Below, one piece after another: positions 21,597 to 32,267 of a stretch of 64,000 bases of DNA (its first letter is position 1; the number at the start of each line of letters is the position of its first letter). Made by a program: the position numbers and the translations under genes. The notes under the pieces are model-generated. The model was not told the origin of the DNA. It did no database searches and saw only the letters and a list, made by a program, of their open reading frames with translations. Origin of the DNA: Solen grandis (Eukaryota > Mollusca > Bivalvia > Adapedonta > Solenidae); assembly GCA_021229015.1 (NCBI GenBank), contig CM037791.1, positions 52,862,808 through 52,926,807 of the forward strand, written 5' to 3'.

Positions 21597-22400
21597 TTTT
21601 AGCTTGACTATTTGAAGAATAGTGAGTCCTGTCATAGTCATAGTCATCCTGGTGTTGGCGTTGGTGTAACACTCAAGGAAAAGGTTTTTGCATGCAAGTT
21701 TTCTATCTTCTTATATCTCCACAACCACCTAAGGTATTCACTTGAAACTTTACAAATGTATTTTGGATCATAATTGTGACTAAGTCCCATAACTCTAGCA
21801 TTGATCTTTACTGAATTATTCCACTTTGTGAACTTAGAAATTCCTGGTTACGATTTTGCATGCAAATTCAGTCTCCATAACCACGAAAGGTATTCACTTG
21901 AAACTTCACAAATGTCTTCAGGGTCACAATTGTAGGCCATTGTCCAAGACCCATAATTCTAGCATAGATTTTTACTAAATTTTTCTCCTTTGTGAACTCG
22001 TTATGGTTATACATGCAAATTCAATCTCCACAACCATCAAAGGTATTAATTTGAAGCCTTACAAATGTCTTAGTCCTTTGTCCAAGACCCACAACTCTAG
22101 CATCAATTTTTACTGAATTATTCCCCTCTGTGAACGTAGAAATTCCTGGTTAAGATTATGCGTGCAAATTCAATTACCTCAGCCACCGACGGTATTCACT
22201 GAAAACTCCACATGTGTCTTCAGGGTCATAATGGTACACCTTTTACAACGACCCATAACCTCAGCACACATTTTAATGGAATTATTCCCTTTTGTGACCT
22301 TAGATGTTTTGCATGCAAATTCAGTCTTCACAACCACCAAAGGTATTCACTTGAAACTTCACACATGTCTTAGGGGTCATTATTGTGTAACGGGGTGAAT
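21597..22400 (-). repeat. Second Helentron-like family with ~153-bp internal tandem units
   Basis: The head TTAGCTTGACTATTTGAAGA and ATAGTGAGTCCTG forms the stem ACTATTC/AATAGT. Five diverged units follow, marked by GGTATTCACTTGAAACTT near 21731, 21889, 22042, 22190 and 22340. Read from the minus strand the element ends in a hairpin followed by CAAGCTAA, the same end type as the AGCTCACC family. Confidence 0.7.
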
Positions 22401-22829
22401 TTTATTAGCTATCAGTATGATATATAAGTTCTGGCATCATGACTTGAATTTGAAACTTCCCCTGCAGTAATGAATTATGACTGAATATTTGGAGTTCTTA
22501 AAGGAGTGTAAAATATTTGATAACCATGTAAATTAGCCTGATAATCATGGTGTCAGCCCTAATATCTATCAAGATAAGCTGCTCACACTAATGCATTTAC
22601 TAAGGGAGAAAACTTGCAGGGAGATCTCTTCATAGTTTACCCAGGCCAAGTTCAGCTACAGCAGTCCATATGAAAATACACCCATAAATATTTCAAAGAC
22701 ATGTTATTGCATTGATACTTTGTATACTTGTTCAGCAACATAATTCTAATGAGTAGAATAGGGGTAGGTATGAATAGCGAAATGGACTCCATTACCCGAA
22801 ATGGACTGAGAATAGCAAAATGGAGTTTT

Positions 22830-24615
22830 TAGCTCTCCTGAGTACAACGTGCTCAAGGGGAGCTATTGTGACCAATGAATGTCCGTCGTTTGGCGTCTGT
22901 CATCTGTCGTCAACATTTAACTTAAAATGACATCTCCTCCTAAACCACTGGGCCAATTTTAAAGAAACTTCACAGGAATGTTCCTTGGGTGAAGCCCTTT
23001 CATAGTTGTTCAAAGGATTTGATTCCATGCTGAACTCTGGTTGCCATGGCATGAGTTATTTGGCATAGATGTTCCTTGGGTTACTCTCTACCAATATTGT
23101 TCAAATTATAATGATTCGTTGAAAAACATGGCCACGGGGGGGGGGGGCGGGTTCTTAATATGTATATATTAAAAACTTCAAATATCCAGGGTTCATTCTA
23201 GAACGCGCCTTTGTGTATTTGGTGCATAGAAATATTGTTTGGCGCAAAGAAAATCCAGTAATGCGCTGATAAGGCGCACTGTCTGCCGAGAAGAAAAGCG
23301 CCGATAACCGGAACATTATTCTGATCAGTCAGGTGCACTATCAATATTATAGCCGCTTTTATTACTGCATCTCTGATTGGCTGTGGTAGCAATATTTTCA
23401 CCATGTTAGCCTATTAAGATCAACCAAAATTGGCGTTTCTTTTCCAATTCGTAATTTGCATAGATGGCTGAAAAACGAAAGCGAAAGACAATTATCGATT
23501 ATGGTTGAAGCAACAAAAACCAAGTAGTGATGAAAATAATAATAAATCAGCGGAAAGTAATGATAAAAGAGGCCCCCAGCCGATAGCTGAATGGAAACAT
23601 AAGATATAGTTACTGTTAGTTCGTCAAAAGAAAGTAAACATAGGCTTTTTCAAAACACTTAGCTCGAAAAGTTTTCTTGGTTCAGATAAGATAACGATAA
23701 AAGAACAATGTATTGTGACATATGCAAAATAAAAACTGAATAAATAAACAAAATTTCCTAAGAAGGATCAATGCATTTTCGTTCAAGTATGCTAACCAGG
23801 TATGCAGAAAGTAGAGATCATGTGGGTGAACTGAAAGCTGAATAAATGAAACCTGAACTTTCTGCAGTCGTATATAAATTTGACTTCAAAAGTGCCCTTA
23901 AATACTGGAAAGAGAAAAAGCACAGAAGGCTTTTAATGACTAATAATAGTGACTGTCATAACCAAAACAGACTTAAAACGTTTAAAATTTTGAAAAATTC
24001 CAAAGTTTTAGTCTTAGCAATAAGAAATGACATTTAAGAGGCATGCATCCCTTATAAGTCACTTTCTGTTTGTTAAGATATATTTTGTATTTACCCCTGT
24101 GTTTTTGGCAATGTCCCCACTTTTTTGCCAACAGTGGGCCCTTTGACCCCACTGATTTCATTTCTAGAATGAACCCTGTATTCTTCTCCTCCAAAAGTTC
24201 TGGCTGGATTTCAAAGTTATATGGCATAGATGTTCCTTGGGTCACTCTCTAACAAGATTGTTCAAATTATTTTGATCCCTTTTAAAAACATGGCCGCCAT
24301 TGGGGCAGAGCCCATTTTCCTTATATGAATATAGTACAAATTTGAAAAATCTTCTTGGCCAAAAGTACTGGCTGGATTTCAAAGTAATTTAGCACAGATG
24401 TTCCTTAGGTCACTCTCTACCAAGATTGTACAAATTATTTTGATCCGTTAAAAAAAATGGCTGCCAGGGAGAAGAGCCAGTTTTCCTTATATAAATAAAG
24501 TACAAATTTGAAAAATCTTCTTGGCCAAAAGTAATGGTTGGATTTCAAAGTTATTTGGCACAGATGTTCCTTAGGTCACTCTTTATCAAGATTTTTCTAA
24601 GCTAAGCTCATTTTC
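22830..24615 (-). repeat. 'AGCTCACC' Helentron-like repeat, copy 4 (interrupted)
   Basis: Head TTAGCTCTCCTGAGTACAAC plus GGGGAGCTATTGTGACC. The repeat runs to 23186 and resumes at 24179 with TCTTCTCCTCCAAAAGTTC. The interruption is the hAT-like element at 23187-24178. Later internal units contain TCTTGGCCAAAAGTACTGG. Confidence 0.72.
23187..24178 (+). mobile_element. Non-autonomous hAT-like element (~992 bp) with decayed coding start
   Basis: Perfect 17-bp terminal inverted repeats, CAGGGTTCATTCTAGAA and its complement, bound the insert inside a known repeat, which fixes its limits well. CAGGG ends suggest hAT. The flanks do not show a clean 8-bp duplication (CAAATATC left, TATTCTTC right), so the superfamily is not proven. 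An ATG at 23464 opens MAEKRKRKTIIDYG and then stops, a short basic nuclear-signal-like start typical of transposon proteins. No DDE domain remains. Confidence 0.68.
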
Positions 24616-24616
24616 C

Positions 24617-26080
24617 TTATAAGCTCACCTGAGCACAACATGCTCATGGTGAGCTTTTGTGATTGCCTTTTGTCCGGAATCTGGTGTCTGTGCGTCTGTC
24701 CTTGAGTCTGGCGTCAATAATTTCCTTTCCTAAACCACTGAATGGATTTTGACCAAACTTCACAGGAATCAACGTTATGATGCCCTCTATTAAGATTGTT
24801 CAAATTAATTTCACTGGTTAAAAAAGTAGGTCACAGGAGCTAAAAATATATTTTAAAAATGCAAACTTTGAAAATCTTCTTCTGCAAAACTGCAAGGCCT
24901 AGAGCTTAGATATTTGGTGTGTAGCATTGTCTAGTTCACCTCTACAAAATTGTTCAAATCATGGTGCTGGGGTCAAAATTGGCCCAGCCCCAGGAGTCAC
25001 TTGAAATTACATAGGCTTATTACATAGAAAAAATTTTAGAAAAATCTTCTTCTCAGAAACCACAAGGCCTGGAATTGTGATATTTGGTTTGTAACATTGC
25101 CTTATGGACATCATCAGGTTTGTTCAAATCATTGCCCTGGGGTCAAAATTGGCCCCACCCCGAGGATCACTTGATTAAATTTATAGATTTAGAAAAAATA
25201 ACTAGAGTTTAGATATTTGTTGTGTATCATTGTCTTGTGACCATCTACCAGTTTTGTTCAAATCATGGCTCTGAGGTCGAAATTGGCCCGGTCCCAGGGG
25301 TCACTCGATTAATATAGACTTATATAGAAAAAAACTAGAAAAATCTTCTTCTCAGAAACCACAAGGCCTGGAGTTTAGATATTTGGTGTGTATCATTGCC
25401 TTATGAATATCTACCAGGTTTGTTCAAATCATGGCCCTGGGGTTGTAATTTGCCTTGCGCCAGGGGTTTCTTGATTTAACATAGACTTATGTAAAAAGAA
25501 AAAACTAGAAAAATCTTCTTGTCAGAAACCACAAGGCCTGGAGTTTAGATATTTGGTGTGTAACATAACCTAGTATGTCTCAACCAATTTTGTTCAAACC
25601 ATGGCCCTGGGGTCACTTGATTTTACAGACTTATTTAGGAAAGATTTTCTCAGAAGTCACAAGGCCTGGAGATTAGATATTTGGTATGTAACATTGCCTT
25701 GTGGACATCTACCAAGTTTGTTCAAAGTATGGCCCTGGATTCAAAATTGACCCCACCCCAGGGGTCACTTGATTTAACATAGACTGACATAACTTTTGAA
25801 AGATTTTTAAAAGATACCCTTGTCAGAAACCACAAGATCATGGGTTTAGATATTTAGTATGTAATCTTGCCTTGTGGACCTGAACCAAGTTTTCAAATCA
25901 TGGACCTGGGGTCAAAATTGTCCCACGCTAGGGTTAACATGTTTTTTTTTTTTACCACATGTAAACTTTTTGCATGGAATTATATTGCTGTTCTTCTGTA
26001 TGGATTTCATATTCAGTATGACTATGTTATAAAAGGCAATGAAAGCAAAATTTCTCAGGTGAGTGATTCAGGGCCTTTTT
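24617..26080 (-). repeat. 'AGCTCACC' Helentron-like repeat, copy 5 (longest)
   Basis: Head AAGCTCACCTGAGCACAACA then TGCTCATGGTGAGCTTTT; tail TCTCAGGTGAGTGATTCAGG. About seven internal units of roughly 150 bp, showing variable unit number between copies. Confidence 0.78.
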
Positions 26081-26099
26081 GCATAAATTACAAATGCAT

Positions 26100-26990
26100 C
26101 TGTAAATATACAAATCATTGTTATTGATGGCGTGATATTACTCTTGCATAGCATGCAACAAAAGTAAAGTGAGGCTCGAACACTCACACTGATATGCATA
26201 GTTAAATAAAAATTCACTCAGTTTGTTAACACTCTTGGAAATCAAGTGACACCTGTCATCGGTTTGCATCACCTTCATTGAAATAACCGCCAATCAATTA
26301 GCTTCTGTACACATAGGTGTGAAAAATACACACGCTTGTAAATTACGGTGACACAGCGTCCGAACTATTGTGTCATTGATCAACAACTTGATTGCTTGTT
26401 GGGCCTGTAATGAAGTTCGAATTGCCGCATTTATCCAAGTAATTGTAAAACGAATTATTGCATTTATTTTATATGGGATATATAGGAAAACTTGACGGGA
26501 CCGTGACATTTATTCGAATAATGCCGTCACAACGAAAATTCGCATTCCGAATTATCATAAATGGACTGTATCTCACCCGAGGGTCAGAAATTTCTGATCC
26601 TGAGGGTGAGATATTCCTATCCTTCATGAATTTGATGAATGATAGATTTTTTTCTCCCATGAACGATTATTAGATCTAAAAGCCACAGATCCTCAGCCTT
26701 GATATACTAAACATATGGCGCTTCCATTTTATTATTTTTTTTTGCAGTTAAAACAATAACATGATGAAAGAAATCGGCATTTTAAAATACATGTATACAA
26801 AAGTATGTACCTAAAATCTGATGTTCGGTTTGATTGGGAATTACCATTTGCTTAAAATAACTTAGTTAAAAATACCACTGTCCTTGACAGTGCGTAGTAA
26901 TATTCCACCCGCAAAAATATTAAGCCTTATTTCACATTCATAGTAGTAAATGATAATACAGAGATAACTAACTCAATATATAATATTTTC
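26100..26990. other. No gene seen; palindromic core at 26569-26613
   Basis: AT-rich. The segment TATCTCACCCGAGGGTCAGA followed by AATTTCTGATCCTGAGGGTGAGATA is a 45-bp near-perfect palindrome, probably the centre of a small fold-back MITE. Nothing else was recognised. Confidence 0.55.
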
Positions 26991-26995
26991 AAATA

Positions 26996-27903
26996 CAGTG
27001 AAACCTCATTAGTCCGGACACTTTGGTCCTTGTTTAAATTTTCGGATTAATGAATTTTCTGTATTAATGAATCAATCCATATCTCTCTTCTTCTTTTTTC
27101 TTTCTTTCTTTCATACTTTCTCATTGTACACTGTGTGTGTGTGTGTTTATGTTTGTTTTCCATTAATAATAATTATATTTAAAATTATATGCTTAGGACT
27201 ATATATGATTATGTATTTAAATTGATGTTTACAAATGATGATTTAATTTTATTTAAATCCATTCTTGACATCAGCATTCTTTAAGAGAAGAAAAAGACAC
27301 CTTAAGTAGATGACAGCATAATTGTGACCCATTTCTTGTTCTGCATTCGTGAGCAAAATGAATTGGATTTAATTATTTTAGCCAAAACAGTCACAAACAA
27401 ATGAATATTAAATGTACGCACTGAAAACAAAACATATGAACAAAAGACGATCTAAAGGATGGTTGGCTTTTCTGTCTCTTTTTACAGCATACATCTGCAG
27501 CTGTGAATAAATTTGACCTTCTTCACTCGCTAGTTATATATGTAGCTTGCGGCTATACCAGCCCTTAATTGCCCCCTGTTCTCTGGACTGATTAGTGTGA
27601 AGCACTCGCGGCTATGTGTAAACAATCTGCAGGTGACACTTCTATGACAGTCACGCGCAAAGAGTAGTCCGAATGATGTCTAAAAATAGTAGGTTGGAAA
27701 TCCAGTCTGAACTTGTAACCGGATTATCGAGTCATTTTAAATAGCAAATGGAAGAATGGTTCCCAAAATGGATGTCCGGATCCGGAACGCGAATTTCCGT
27801 ATTATCGAATCATTTTTATGTTGTGGAAATCCGTTCCAAGAGAAAAGTGTCCGGATGGCGAGGTTTCCGGAACAATGGAGCCCGGACTAACGAGGTTTCA
27901 CTG
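26996..27903. mobile_element. Non-autonomous pogo/Tigger-like element (908 bp), TA duplication
   Basis: Terminal repeats CAGTGAAACCTCRTTAGTCC followed by GG lie at both ends in inverted orientation. TA lies outside at 26994-26995 and 27904-27905. Extra GTCCGGA motifs recur inside the right end (near 27773-27860). No transposase. The sequence is unrelated to the element at 16622 apart from the CAG...CTG termini. Confidence 0.87.
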
Positions 27904-28068
27904 TATATATTCACATGAATTACAACAAGTTAGTTTTGTATCTTGGTAAAATGTATATCTTACAGTCATCATTGTTTATTGACTTTATTCTGGGATTATT
28001 TCCCCAATATTGTACATGTAGACTATGCTGTTTTTCTACACATCTGTCTTTCTATGCATCTATAGATT

Positions 28069-28668
28069 TTAAATAATGCATGACATCACAAAAAAGTTTA
28101 ACTCTTGATAAACTATGAAACACACACGTTTCATAGGAGATTTAAGTTGTGTAGGATTAATGTTTAAATTAAATGTACAGTTACTGAAGGTGTTACTGGA
28201 GAAAAGACGGTCAATGAGCTTCTTTGGACCGCTTGAATAAACCGCTGTGTTGGAACTTTGTTGTGTGTAGATCTGCATACTGGTAGATGATTGATGATCC
28301 ATCAATTGGGCCTGAGATTCATTTGGGAACTTTATTTGTCTTGATTCAGTGTGGACTGCATTGTTTGACAATATGTTAGAAATGGCAAATTTGTGAGCAT
28401 CATTCAGTATCCTGTAATTGTTCAAAGAAGAAGGGTTCTTGTGGCCAGTCACATAAATCTGCAAGGAATCAGGAACATTGCGGTCGGTCATCTTTTGGAC
28501 TAGAGTTTTTCGGATGCTGGTGTTTGTTATTCCCTTGTTCTCAGGTAAGCCAGCATTTTTTGTGATTGTTCTCATCAAACTTCAATTTTGTTTTTGCCAG
28601 TGGGTCCTCTCAAAAACCATTTTTCAGAGACAGATGGCGTTTTATTGTTTGTAACCACTGCAAGGTAG
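28069..28668 (-). pseudogene. Crypton tyrosine recombinase, C-terminal part (dead)
   Basis: Minus-strand similarity to the YR core of animal Cryptons (DUF3504-like). First comes KWFLRGPTGKNKIEV (28575-28668, then a stop/frame change), followed in the next frame by TKNAGLPENKGITNTSIRKT, VTGHKNPSSLNNYR and a tail. The HxxR motif reads T-S-I-R, so the first catalytic His is lost. The second His (TGHKN) and the nucleophile Tyr (NNYR) remain. The upstream half lies at 29490-30145 beyond an inserted LINE. Confidence 0.75.
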
Positions 28669-28692
28669 AATAGATAGATAGATAGATTGATA

Positions 28693-28732
<40 letters not shown>

Positions 28733-29051
28733 TTATTTGGCAGATATGCATTGTTACATGTTGATAAATTAAATCCATGTCAAGCACACCAACACCAAGG
28801 ACGACACAAAAAAGAGTAAATAACTCTTATTTCCATTGAGGTCCTCTGTGTTGGTGGCTTGACATAGAGAGGCAATGTATTAATTAAATGCTATAGTAAA
28901 AGAAAAATACATAAACTATACACAACGACAGAAAATAACAAACTCTATAGGAATGTAATTGGCAAAGTGACAACAGTGTAACAGTAAAATATTACTTATA
29001 ATTTTACATTGAAATTGAAATGGCTATTATACTCAGATAAAAATATTGTAT

Positions 29052-29092
<41 letters not shown>

Positions 29093-29480
29093 TAACTTTA
29101 AAATGACATCAAATTATGCCAAATTAAAACAATAATTGTACTTTAAAAATATATTATCATTACTTCATTAAGATAATTGATACAAATTAGAAAATTAGGA
29201 CAGTGTATCTAAAAAGTACCTCTTTACTGCTTGTTTAAAAGATGAAAATTTGGTGATACATGAAACTTTGGTTGGTAACAAGTTCCATAACTTTGAACCC
29301 ACAAAACTGAATGTTTTACAACCAAAACTTTTAACTTTAGGAAGAGCATATGCACCATTTTTACTGAGCCTGGTATTGTATGAATGAATACAGTTTTGCT
29401 GTGTAAATTTAGACTGTAAATAAGATCGTCGGCATTGCAATAATCTTTGGGTCGTTTAGATTGATAAAACATATATGCTG
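28669..29480 (-). mobile_element. 5'-truncated LINE inserted in the Crypton gene
   Basis: The minus strand encodes the C-terminal end typical of non-LTR reverse transcriptases (SYNTRLSKNGAY, FVGSKLWNLLPTKV, FKQAVKRYFLD; 29195-29420). An AT-rich 3' region follows and ends in AAATAAAATCAATCAATC-type tandem units (28669-28740), a common LINE 3' tail. A long T tract on this strand (29057-29089) lies in the 3' region. The 5' edge is placed near 29470-29490 by loss of Crypton similarity. Confidence 0.75.
28840..29190. repeat. LINE 3' region with a 33-bp A/T homopolymer
   Basis: AT-rich 3' part of the truncated LINE, including the A-run at 29057-29089 (plus strand). No coding. Confidence 0.5.
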
Positions 29481-29489
29481 TACTGGGCA

Positions 29490-30145
29490 TCTTTCTCTGT
29501 TGTCAGGTGTAGCATACATTCTTGGGGGACATAAATGGGTATTCCTTAAGTCCTCTCCAGTTCTTGTTTTTGTTGTGCGTTCTTGATATTCTATAATACT
29601 CATCGGGTCATTTTTCAAGACAATATCACCCCAGCGAATATTTCTGTGCTCTTCAGCCCCGCCACAGATACCAAAATGTAAAGTATTCAAATACCAAAGA
29701 GTGTTAATTGTGCTGGATGGTGTTTTGATTCCTAACTGACCACATTCATAGAGCTTATGTATGTCGTCGTCAGACAGATGATCAGTGGCTTTGAACCTTT
29801 TCCTTGAGCTTTGAGATTCTGTTGCTTCATTCGCAAAGCATCTCTAGTTTCAGAAAATTCAAGTCCACTTGACATAATCTGACAGGCATATCTGTGGCGT
29901 TTTAGGTGACGATCAAAACTACTAACAAAACCTCTTAAGTAGGACGGTTCGTACTTGCCACCATTGGCCTTATGGACATTAATAATAAAATCAGCAATGT
30001 ATTTGTTCAATTCATTTGGAGGAATCAATTGCAGAGGCATATTCATCTTGTGTTTCGATTCAAGAAACCCCCGTAGAAGATTCACATGAGCCAGGGTCTT
30101 TTTTAGCCTATTTTGGTTTTCATTTTCTCCAATGAAAGCTTCCAT
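29490..30145 (-). pseudogene. Crypton tyrosine recombinase, N-terminal and central part (dead)
   Basis: Starts at ATG 30145 (MEAFIGENENQNRLKK). It contains the DUF3504-type N-terminal helices (PPNELNKYIADFIINV, YLRGFVSSFDRHLKRH). After a one-base frameshift near 29795 it continues with the catalytic-domain start LHFGICGGAEEHRNIRWGD. At the expected catalytic Arg the codon is TGT (Cys), one C-to-T change at a CpG away from Arg. It ends at DNRERCP where the LINE is inserted. The 5' side is cut by the repeat starting at 30175. Confidence 0.75.
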
Positions 30146-30174
30146 ATCTTAATTTGCAAAGCGACTCACCATTG

Positions 30175-30900
30175 TTAGCTCACCTGAGCATAGCTCAGGG
30201 TGAGCTTTTGGGAGACTTGATTGTCCGTCGTCCGTTGTCCGTCAACAATTTGATGTTTACACACTAGAGGCCACAATTTTGATCCAATCTTCCTCAAACT
30301 TGGTCAGAATGTTTGTCTTGATGATATCTTGAACCCTTTCGAAAATGGGTCAGGTTGGATCAAAAAGTAGGTCAGTAGGTCAAATCTTAGAAAAATCTTG
30401 TTTACACACTAGAGGCTACAATTTTAATCAAATCTTCCTCAAACTTGGTCAGAATGTTTGTCTTGATGATATCTTGAACCCTTTCGAAAATGGGCAGGGC
30501 CGGACCGAAAAGTAGGTCAATAGGTCAAATCTTAGAAAAATCTTGTTTACACACTAAAGGCCACAGTTTTGATGCAATCTTCCTCAAACTTGGTCAGATT
30601 GTTTGTCATGATGATATCTCGAACCAGTTTGAAAATGGGTGGGGCTGGATAGAAATGTAGGTCAGTAGGTCAAATCTTAGAAAAATCTTGTTTATACTCT
30701 GAGGGCAACATTTTTGGTCCAATCATCCTCAAACTTTGGCAGAATGTTTGTCATGATGACATCTTTTGTGGATGGGGTCAGAAAATTCCTGAACATTGTT
30801 TCACCTCATCATCTTAATTCTAAAGCAATCTGTTTTGTACAGGCAATGAATGATACTTTTCTCAGGTGAGCGATCTAGGGCCATCTTGGCCCTCTTGTTT
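30175..30900 (-). repeat. 'AGCTCACC' Helentron-like repeat, copy 6
   Basis: Head TTAGCTCACCTGAGCATAGC then TCAGGGTGAGCTTTTGGG. Four ~120-bp tandem units with TCTTCCTCAAACTTGGTCAG. Tail CTCAGGTGAGCGATCTAGGG then GCCATCTTGGCCCTCTTGTT. It abuts the 5' end of the Crypton relic. Confidence 0.8.
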
Positions 30901-31033
30901 ACATTTAGCAGACGATATGTCAAGTTAAAAATAGTTTGGCGATCACATGACATGGAAGAAACTGATCACGTGACATGGAAGATAGAGTTTTCTTCCATGA
31001 GGGAAATCCCTATCTTTGTAGTTGAACATGGGA

Positions 31034-31275
31034 GAAATTTGGTATGTAACATGGCCTTGTGGACCTTCACCAGGTTTTCAAATGATGGCCCTGGGGTCAA
31101 AATTGGTCCAACCCTATCCTAGGGTTAACTTTTTGAACCACATGTAAACTTTTTGTGTGGAATTAAGATTATATCGCAGTTCTTCTTATTAGATTTTGTA
31201 TTCAGTATGACTATGTTGTAAAAGGCAATGAAAGCAATATAAGTGAGCGGTTCTGGGCTATCTTGGCCCCCTTGT
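31034..31275 (-). repeat. 'AGCTCACC' repeat fragment, copy 7
   Basis: Only the tail part (AATTTGGTATGTAACATGGC ... AAGTGAGCGGTTCTGGGC) is present. It closely resembles the end of copy 5, including ATTCAGTATGACTATGTTG. Confidence 0.6.
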
Positions 31276-31574
31276 TTATTTTGGCAGAATATTGACAACC
31301 ATATTATGCCTTCAGATATTTTTCTCAGTGATGGAGCTTCTGTCTGGTCAGACAAAGGGTCTTGATTATGGAGAATCCAGTATATTGTGTATCCCCAGCC
31401 ACCTGGGTCATGGAAGTCATATTTCTGTCAGAGACGTGACAGATAGACAGATTGGCATACAGATAAAGAGTTAGACAGATGGATAATCATATAAATATAT
31501 AAAACATAGATAGATAGACTGTCAGACAGACATACAGTTACAGGCCTTGTGGTTGAAATCAGATCAACATCCGA

Positions 31575-32050
31575 CATGTGCCCAGATTCATCCTACCGCT
31601 TCTTATTATCCAGCACGTGTCCAGATTCATCCTACTGCTTCTTATTATCCAGCACGTGTCCAGATTCATCCTACTGCTTCTTATTATCCAGCACGTGTCC
31701 AGATTCATCCTACTGCTTCTTATTATCCAGCATGTGCCTAGATTCATCCTACCGCTTCTTATTATCTAGCACGTGTCCAGATTCATGCTACCGCTTCTTA
31801 TTATTCAGACGTGTCCGTATGCATGCTACCGGTTCTTATTATCCAGCACGTGTCCAGATTCATCCTACCGCTTCTTATTATCCAGCACGTGTCCAGATTC
31901 ATCCTACTGCTTCTTATTATCCAGCATGTGTCCAGATTCATCCTACCGCTTCTTATTATCCAGCACGTGTCCAGATTCATCCTACCGTTTTTATTATCCA
32001 GCACATGCCTAGATTCATCCTATCGCTTCTTATTATCCGGCACGTGTCAG
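31575..32050. repeat. 39-bp satellite, about 12 copies
   Basis: Unit CAGATTCATCCTACYGCTTC + TTATTATCCAGCACGTGTC. The period is 39 bp (13 codons), so every frame stays open and long repetitive ORFs appear on both strands. Each unit carries the E-box-like CACGTG. Most units differ at one C/T position. A diverged copy lies at 32210-32268, ahead of the fold-back element. Confidence 0.93.
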
Positions 32051-32267
32051 TATGACCGCGGGTGCAATGGACAGTTACAGTAACTTATTTTCTTAAAGAA
32101 AATAAAACATCAAAGACATTATACCACAGACACATAGACTATCAGACAGACATAAAGTACCTTGTAATATTGGGTAAATAAAATATTCTGTCTGTCAGAA
32201 ATGTTACAGACACGTGCCCAGATTCGACTTTATTATCTTTTATCCACTTCTTATCATCTGACTCGTG

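Noticed and set aside
29057..29089. Poly-A tail of a plus-strand retrocopy
   Set aside because: The coding fragment here is on the minus strand, with its own AATC tail at 28669-28740; the A-run is internal.
31547..32083. Several ORFs of 60-168 codons on both strands
   Set aside because: They follow the 39-bp satellite period in every frame and contain only the repeated unit.
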